From contig OX344762.1 of assembly GCA_947034895.1 (NCBI GenBank), forward strand, positions 77,742,981-77,806,980: DNA of 64,000 bases. The letters are read 5' to 3'. Position 1 is the stretch's first letter; the number at the start of each line of letters is the position of its first letter. The notes under the pieces were generated by a model. That model searched no databases. It saw only the letters and a program-made list of their open reading frames with translations, and had not been told where the DNA came from. Positions 57,534-64,000 of this stretch are shown in pieces. Origin of the DNA: Rhytidiadelphus loreus (taxonomy: Eukaryota > Streptophyta > Bryopsida > Hypnales > Hylocomiaceae). Position numbers and translations under genes: made by a program.

Positions 57534-58521
57534 TTAACCCCTTCACCCCTCAACGCCCAAGGGGCCTAAAAATGGCCTCTCCGAGTTTCAAGTCCAATTC
57601 AAAGTGCTGTAACTTTTGCATCCAATGTCCAAATTCAATGAAAACTATTGGAAAATTTGCGCTCTCTTTTCTAGTTTGTGTGGTAAAATTTTCAGATCAA
57701 TCCAAGATGTACTGATTTTTTGTAAGCCAATCAAAATTCAGATGTTCAAGTTGAGTTCACCAAACTGCTAATGATGGCTGCAACTTCGGGGACTTGTATC
57801 TCATTCATCCAATGTTTGTTTTCAAAAAAAATTGTTGGGTTATGTTCCCCTTTAAATCTAGTTATTGTGGAAAAAATTTCATGTCAATCCAAGTTGTTTT
57901 GAAGGTTTGGGAGCAATTCGAAGTTCAAAATCCCGACATTTTTGGACTACAGCAAACTTCCGCAGCTTGTTTGTTCTTCATATAGTGTCCGTTTGCAATA
58001 AAAGTTTTTGGAAAAGTTGCGCATACTAGTCTAGTTTTTGTAGCTAAAATTTCATTTTAATCCATAAAGTTGTGAGTGACTGAGAAGCATTTTAGTAGAA
58101 GGAGGTTCAGCTTTAGATGTGTTTTCCTGCAACTTTTCTTGCTGTTTTTTGACATTTGAATGCCATTTTGCAGACACAATGAGTCAATTCAATGATGTTT
58201 TTTTTTCACCAATGTGTTTGAATGTTGATTTTGAATCACTTTGTAGTTTAAATTTTTTTCATTTGAGGAGGTCTAGAAATCAAATTTCACCTCCAAATGT
58301 GTTTCTAGGAAAATTTCAGCATCTTTTTTTTACACTAAAACATTATAATCTTGCAATCTACACAGTCAAATGACTTCAAATTTGATTTACGCCATCTACA
58401 ACATGTACACTACAAGATTGTACGGTTGAGATTTTTATACCTTACTAATATTTTGAATTGTATCACTTCAAAGGCAATGATGTTTTTAAACCCAAAAAGG
58501 CCCTGGGCCTTGAGGGGTTAA
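57534..58521. mobile_element. TTAA-bounded element with C-rich inverted ends
   Basis: It begins TTAACCCCTTCACCCCTCAA, with CCCAAGGGGCC close behind, and ends 'GGCCCTGGGCCTTGAGGGGTTAA'; the outermost TTAACCCCT/AGGGGTTAA are inverted and the 'AAGG.CC' words follow on both sides. The body has 'gtaacttttgcatccaatgtcc'-type AT-rich units and no transposase. TTAA edges fit the piggyBac pattern. Confidence 0.6.
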
Positions 58522-59432
58522 GCCCCGAGGCCTTTTCTCCATGAAAACACACTCAAAACTGCCACTTCTATTGCAAAGAGCAAAAAACTATAAAAATTGT
58601 TTTTTTTGTATATATAACCGTAGGATCTTATACTAGACTAGTATAAGAATGTACACAAGAAATTTCAGAAACTTTGATCAAATAGATTGCAAGATATTTG
58701 CATTGAAAGTGAAGAAAACAAGTTTTTTCGCACCTTGCTTGACTAGATTTTTGGGCTTTGAACCTATTTAACTTAAATTTTTTGTATTGTTGATTTTGAT
58801 TTTCTAAGTTTATATGTTGAATACTTCAGTTGGGAATCTAGGAAAAAAAATTCAAGAAAAAAACACTAAATTTTTACTCATTAAAAAATTATTAAGTAGA
58901 AGTAGGTTCAAGATTGAAGGAATAACTAAATCGATAATAGCTCTAAGACAAAATTGAAATACCATAATTCCAACAGCGAGATTGTTCTAGAAAGCAAATT
59001 CAACCTTGTCTAACTATTTTTTTCTGAAAATTTTAAAATTTGCATTAAAAAATGAATCCTAAAAGTTATTTTTTCAAGAAGATGCTTAGATTGCCCTAAA
59101 AACTGAGATTGTCCAAAACTTTTTCATTATTAGTCCAAATAGAATGAATCAAAGCTTCAAATGTAGACAAAAAGACATAGATTTGGGAAAAAATATTTAA
59201 GAAATTTATTTTGACTTTTTGTGACTTTTTTATGCTGCCTGACAAACTCTATTTTTGGCATAACTTTTTCTCCCGGGCACCAATTGAAATAAAAATTATA
59301 TAGCCACAAATCTCTCGCAGAACCGCACAACTTAAAAAAAATCCCAAAAAAATTCTCTACAAATTGAGGTCACAGGAACCTACCCACACCCAAATTGTCC
59401 CCTAACGGAACAAACGGGCCTTTAGGGGTTAA
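58518..59432. mobile_element. TTAA-flanked non-autonomous element, copy 2
   Basis: It starts at the TTAA that closes the previous element (58518-58521) and ends GGGCCTTTAGGGGTTAA (59432). The body is colinear with 37081-38017: ctcaaaactgcca, taggatctta, 'aacaagttttttt', 'gatgcttagattgccc', 'caattgaaataaaaattata', 'caaattgtcccc'. Two different TTAA elements thus sit head to tail sharing one TTAA. Confidence 0.6.
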
Positions 59433-60106
59433 CCTTAGCTTTGTTTATTCTGATCTCATTATTTTACCTAGGTCCTTTAGTCCTTGGTCACTATCATCAC
59501 ATTCGTGCATATTCCCTCATGCACCCATACTCCCCACATGTACATGAAGATGGGATTCCCAAAATGTTAATAATTCAAATTTCACAGAAGATAATCTTTA
59601 CAAGTTGCAAGACTTAAGCATATTTAAAAAATTGGAAGTTGAAATACCATATAGTTAGAAGCAACTCAACTAAGTCCGCATTCATGAACACATACACCCT
59701 ACCCTGAAATTCTATTTCATAGCAGCACTTTACTACTTGGATAGTTGAGGGACATAATATTTTCACTTTTACAAGAATGATGATGAAATGACCTATACTC
59801 GTATTGTGATCTTATCCATACGTAAAAATTTCTGCTTTAATAAGCCTTTACAACCCACGACCATAGGGTATATAATAATCTACCCAAATTGATGACTACT
59901 CTATTTATAATTTAAACACCTCCTGCTACATCACTAGGTTACTATAGTTTTGATTATCACAGCAATTTCCACAGTTATAGGGCCCTAACACTACACTATT
60001 ATTCTTATTTTCACATTTACTTTTACTTTCATTTTTACTTTTATCTTTTGTCTCTATTTAACTTTAACTTTTAGCAGAAAAAAGTACGACTTTTTGCGCT
60101 CTATGC
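59433..60106. other. AT-rich stretch holding the inner end of the right inverted repeat
   Basis: No gene. The right copy of the repeat shared with 46005-46300 occupies about 59940-60160 on the minus strand, with weak similarity at its inner part. Confidence 0.5.
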
Positions 60107-62680
60107 TCATGACCCTACGCTCACCACCCACCGCTCTGCGCACGCAAAATAGCAATCCCCGTGGAATTGCTTCCACTTGATGGTGATCCCGGGAAGATCC
60201 ACCTCCTCACATGGGCATAGCTTTGTGAATGCAACACCACAAGAGCTACATGCTCCTAGCAGACATTGTGGGCGATGGAATTCTGCATCGTCCAATTTCG
60301 AATATAGGAGAGACTCCCACATTGTTGTAACACTGCTGAAACGACTGTCTCCCACGTTGCAGTGACCGTCGTTGTCAAAACCACAAACCACACATTGACA
60401 ATCACAGTGTAGAATGAAGTGTGCACCAGTCAGTGGATCTTGAAATGCATTCAACGCCTCCAATAGAAAGAGTACCTCCACATGATAGCAACAGCAACAT
60501 ACATTACTCTCCTTGCATTTGATTACAAAGAAAGGGTGTAGACGGTCAAAAGATCGGTGCATAATCATGCACTCTGGATGTGCTATGATGAAACGGTCAT
60601 ATAATTGTCTCTGCACAAGAGCAAGCATGTCCATCAGTACCTGAATTTAGGTAATGCAGTGACATGGAAGCAGCTATAAAAAAGAATAATGCAATAGTAC
60701 ATGACTATAATACTACATTTCATAATACTAATGAGGACCAAACCGAAGTATTATGAAATGTAGACAGCGCAGACATAGTACACTCAGTAGTATATGAAGA
60801 CTATGTAAAAGTATATAAGACTATAGTAATACAACAGTATAAAAGTAGTATACTATGTAGAACTATAGTAGTATTCAGTAAAGTAATACATATGTCTAGT
60901 ACAAAAATCTAAATAGTACTAGACATATATAGGACTACAATATTATGTAGTACAATACATAACATATGCAGTAGTATAATAGTATCTACTGAAGTTATGA
61001 AATAGATAGTACTAAGCATATATAGAACTATCATACTATAGTATTATATAAACAAAGCACTGTAAAAGTAATATTAGTCATTAGTTTTGACTAGTACCTC
61101 GAGTACTATGAAAGTCAGATGAAGTGCTAGTAGCACTAAACCCCACGTCCAAAGGTGGAAGGTCCTATGGCAGTAGTCCTATACTAAAGAATCACAAAGT
61201 ACCGTGTTCTACTAGTACTATGTAAACAATGCACTGCGACCAAAATATCAGTCATTAGTCTTGACTAATACCTTGAGTACTATGAAAGGCAGATGAAGTA
61301 CTACTAGCACTGAATCCCACGTCCGGAGGTGGAAGGTCCGATGGCAGTAGTCCTATATAGAAGAATCACAAAGTACTGTGTTCTACAAGGGACCGTGTAT
61401 AAGGGAAAATAATGAGAGCAGATGCACTAAATTTTGTACAAGCAGTATTGAGTACACAGTATTAGTACTGAACAGTATGAGTAGGACTATTTCATACAAC
61501 GTTGTTGTTAGTGTAGGAGTAAAGCAGACATTAATAGTGATAGGAAAAAACGTTTTAAGTGGTTCAATCAAAAGGGTAGTACAATGTTGTACATGTAAAA
61601 TTCTAAAACAACGAATAAGGTCCTACGAAAACATCGTAGTACTGCAAAGTACTGCGGAGGATGACCTACAGTAATGTTGACTACATGGCGAAGATACATC
61701 ATATAGTATAGGCAGAAATGCAGTACCATGAGTCTTATGAGTATTCTGAGTACATTCCATTATAGAGGCTAAAACGGTAGTCCAGAATATGAAGAAGCTA
61801 GCATATATACATATGTTGAAGAAAACAACGTTTGAGAGAACCTGAGTTTCCATAAGAAGATGTGCTGGATGTGTATCATACAGACTGTGACCGAGACATT
61901 TCCGACAAATGTTCTTCCTATTTGGGCTGACCCGGCTCTCTTCGGTCCACCAAGTCGTTACCACGAAGCGGACAGCCTCCGAAATACCTCCATCCCGTTT
62001 TTTCCGGTGGAGAACGACAAATCTAACATCTGATGTTGTAGAGGCAATGCGCAAGCGTTGAACAACACCGTCCACATTTGCTTTCTTCATACCTAGAATT
62101 CGGTGAAATCTACTAAAATCTGAATCAATTTCAGAAACTACAACTTCTAAAATTGAACGTTTCCTAGCCAATTACCTGAGGTGTGCAGAATTTTCATTCG
62201 CTGTAACTCTGCACAAATGTTCAGTAGCATCCGTCGTTGAGATCTAGCATCGTCTAGACTAGGAAAATTGGCGGGTAGAAGGGGACACAAGTTGATGTTC
62301 CTGAAAACCCTTCGTAAAACAACAGCACGCAAGTCGACGTTGTCAAAGTCAAACAAGTCGGCAATCACAACACGGGAGATGTGATCGGCATGTCACCGGA
62401 CCGTGCTTCGATACACAAGACGCTCAAGATTTGCATTAGTATCAACCGCAGAGCCGGCCGTCGGCTGCATAGGAGCTCTGTCGTCATTGGAAGAGGTCAC
62501 TAAATTCCGCCTAGCACGACTGTTTCGCTGGTGTTCTCTAGCTCTGCGACGTTGTTCCTCCAGGTGTACAGTTGCTTCTATTGACCGTGTGCGTGGACCT
62601 GTTCGAACTTCTACTGTACGCCCTTCATGACGCCTGCGCAAGCCCGAATTGTCCATAAACAATTCTTCAATCCATTCCAA
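60107..62680 (-). pseudogene. Multi-exon transposase-like TE gene, Cys-rich C-terminal part
   Basis: The minus frame from 62680 runs MEWIEELFMDNSGLRRRHEG, an Arg-rich stretch, then a TGA (62393-62395, one C-to-T change from CGA), then continues in frame (DLFDFDNVDLRAVVLRRVFRN). A frameshift or mis-spliced join near 62168 leads to RKRSILEVVVSEIDSDFSRF ... TEESRVSPNRKNICRKCLGH ... LLMETQ, ending at a GT donor after 61842. After an AG at 60641 the last exon (60640 onward) joins in phase: VLMDMLALVQRQLYDRF, CKESNVCCCCYHVEVLFLLE, HCDCQCVVC, MWESLLYSK, RPQCLLGACSSCGVAFTKLC and IKWKQF, then runs into the shared repeat and stops at 60107. The Trp-Glu, VSPN and CxC/CxxC pattern recalls uncharacterised transposon-encoded proteins I have seen in bryophytes and aquatic animals; that is a weak recollection, with no named family. 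It is probably inactive. Confidence 0.5.
60645..61841. repeat. Intron rich in AGTACT/TAGTACTA words, with 174-bp tandem duplication
   Basis: Dozens of overlapping 'agtact', 'gtactatag' and 'tagtac' words fill the interval, as in the intron at 44871-45625. A 174-bp unit starts at 61081 (ttagttttgactagtacc) and again at 61255 (ttagtcttgactaatacc) and includes 'ggtggaaggtcc.atggcagtagtcctata' in both. Short + frames here are artefacts. Confidence 0.65.
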
Positions 62681-64000
62681 TCAACATGTCTATCACTGCT
62701 TGTCACTACAGACGACTTCAATTCGTAGAAGGAGTCTCCAAAGAAGACCTAAAACACATGATCTGTGTACAAATTGTTCCACATTGTGGAACTCAATCTT
62801 CGAACCCTAAGTCGCCTTGACGTTGGAGGTTCACGAACTTCTGAAATCGCCGTCCATCATCTTCAATTAGCAGGAGGAGCCGTCACTGAGTGAATAAGCA
62901 GTTCAACTGCAAAACTGGAAGTGACGACCTTGCCACTTTGCTAGTTGTGAGCCCTCAAGTTGGTACTTGGAACTCTGAACTTATTTTTCACGATTTTTAG
63001 TTAATTTTTAAGTGGAAAATAGGAAAAAACATATAAAAATACAATTATTGTGGGTTTTGGTAGAAGTCCCTACCAAAGAGGTGTGTCATGGCCTTAAATG
63101 CGTGAAACACGTAAGACGTTACATTTTCACTAATTTTAGGTCTTATTAGTAGAAATAAGTAGTTAAGTTAGTAATTCCGAGCGAAGTGAGAATTTGAGAG
63201 TTAACCAGTCCTAGTGTCTTGTTCATGTAATACAACAACTATAAGTATACATGTAACAAACTGGTTAAAAGTTAGAGTCTAGTCAGAGTCAGTCCAAATC
63301 CAACTCGAAAGAGTTAGATTTGTTGTTTGCAGGTAATTTTGAGAAATACAGTCATTCATAGACCAAGATGGAGGAAATGATGATTGGAACATACAGAGAG
63401 GTGCTTTTCTAGGTCAAAGCATGCCAGGAGGTCAAATAGAAGCCCGATCATCCAAGATTCCCCCGGTATAAAGAATAATTTCCCCCCGGGTGGAAATTAT
63501 TAAAGAATTGCTAAAAATAGCATTCTTATTGGAGATTTGGTTTTTCCCTTAGTTGATGGACATCTTGTAGAAGGTTGCCCAAAAGTTTCGGGATTTTACA
63601 AAACTCCACGATGACTCCATGGGAAGTCAACCGCTTTAAACTGCATTCGTAAATTCCTAGAAATTACCAATGTTGCGGTAAAATCTCACTAAAAATTAGA
63701 GTAGTGTTTTGTGTACCAATAAAGAGCCCTATGAAGTTTGAAGACATTCCGACATTCCCAAGTACCAGAATTAGGACCGACAGCGAATTTTACAAGAATT
63801 TACGACTTGGCGGCGGGTTGACCGGCGAACCAGGAGCTAGCGGTGTCTGAACGGAGCGTTTCAAGGGTCAATTCTTACTCCCACAAATATTCTAAACCAC
63901 CCAGGACCGACAGTTTCATCAAAAGACGCAAACTCCAAAAGTTAGCTTTTTAACTTTTGTTCTAAGTTACCGTGACTCAAATTTGCGCTTTAAAAGGGTT
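62681..64000. other. 5' side of the minus-strand TE gene; possible LTR or leader, no gene
   Basis: 62681-62960 is GC-richer and probably the gene's leader. From about 63030 to 63360 the text (tagtagaaataag, ggttaaaagttag and an agagttagatttgttgtttgcagg tail) and from 63480 to the end (ggttgcccaaaagtttcggg, gccctatgaagtttgaagac) look like untranslated LTR or leader sequence of a retroelement running off the window. No open frame supports this. Confidence 0.3.

Overview
The window looks like nuclear DNA of a land plant, most likely a bryophyte (moss-like). It is AT-rich, genes are few and far apart, introns are spliceosomal, telomere-type motifs are TTTAGGG, and there is a long intron-poor PLS-class PPR gene ending in a DYW domain. 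Two organelle-directed gene types sit side by side. No species can be assigned from the sequence alone. Roughly nine tenths of the window is transposable-element (TE) sequence, often nested, or AT-rich DNA in which no gene can be read.

Layout. 0-5 kb: a broken gene with the PDF motif of plant organellar single-stranded DNA-binding (OSB) proteins, then an intact 905-residue DYW-type PPR gene on the same strand. 5-18.5 kb: AT-rich DNA with a 2.1-kb CACTA transposon (7527-9666, 3-bp target duplication), a 152-bp foldback CACTA MITE, two copies of a MITE family with 'cattagatgggat' ends, and tandem duplications. 18.5-22 kb: a complete nine-exon minus-strand gene for a DUF1749 alpha/beta-hydrolase, the best-resolved gene here. 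23-30.3 kb: a decayed Ty3/gypsy chromovirus (LTRs, gag knuckle, RT, RNase H, integrase, chromodomain) split inside its RNase H region by a CACTA-like element. 30-42 kb: AT-rich repeats, a TTAA-flanked element, a short Cys-patterned minus-strand ORF at 39.3 kb, a foldback MITE and an AT microsatellite.

42-63 kb is a dense TE landscape. A two-exon TE-type gene with in-frame stops (43786-46037, +) and a multi-exon transposase-like, Cys-rich gene (60107-62680, -) converge on each other. Both abut the same inward-facing inverted repeat, and both have introns full of AGTACT-like motifs. Between them lie a 4.7-kb hAT-type element with a clean 8-bp duplication (46894-51615), a minus-strand transposase pseudogene ending in a SWIM zinc finger (51692-53795), a near-perfect 94-bp-arm palindrome (56252-56454), a third copy of the MITE family and two adjacent TTAA-bounded elements.

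The only intact cellular genes I can defend are the PPR gene and the hydrolase. The OSB-like gene is partly decayed and the 56-codon ORF at 39.3 kb is tentative. There is no operon-like cooperation. The OSB and PPR families both act in organelle nucleic-acid metabolism, but their adjacency may be chance. The most unusual structures are the convergent TE gene pair with shared inner repeats and the large palindrome.
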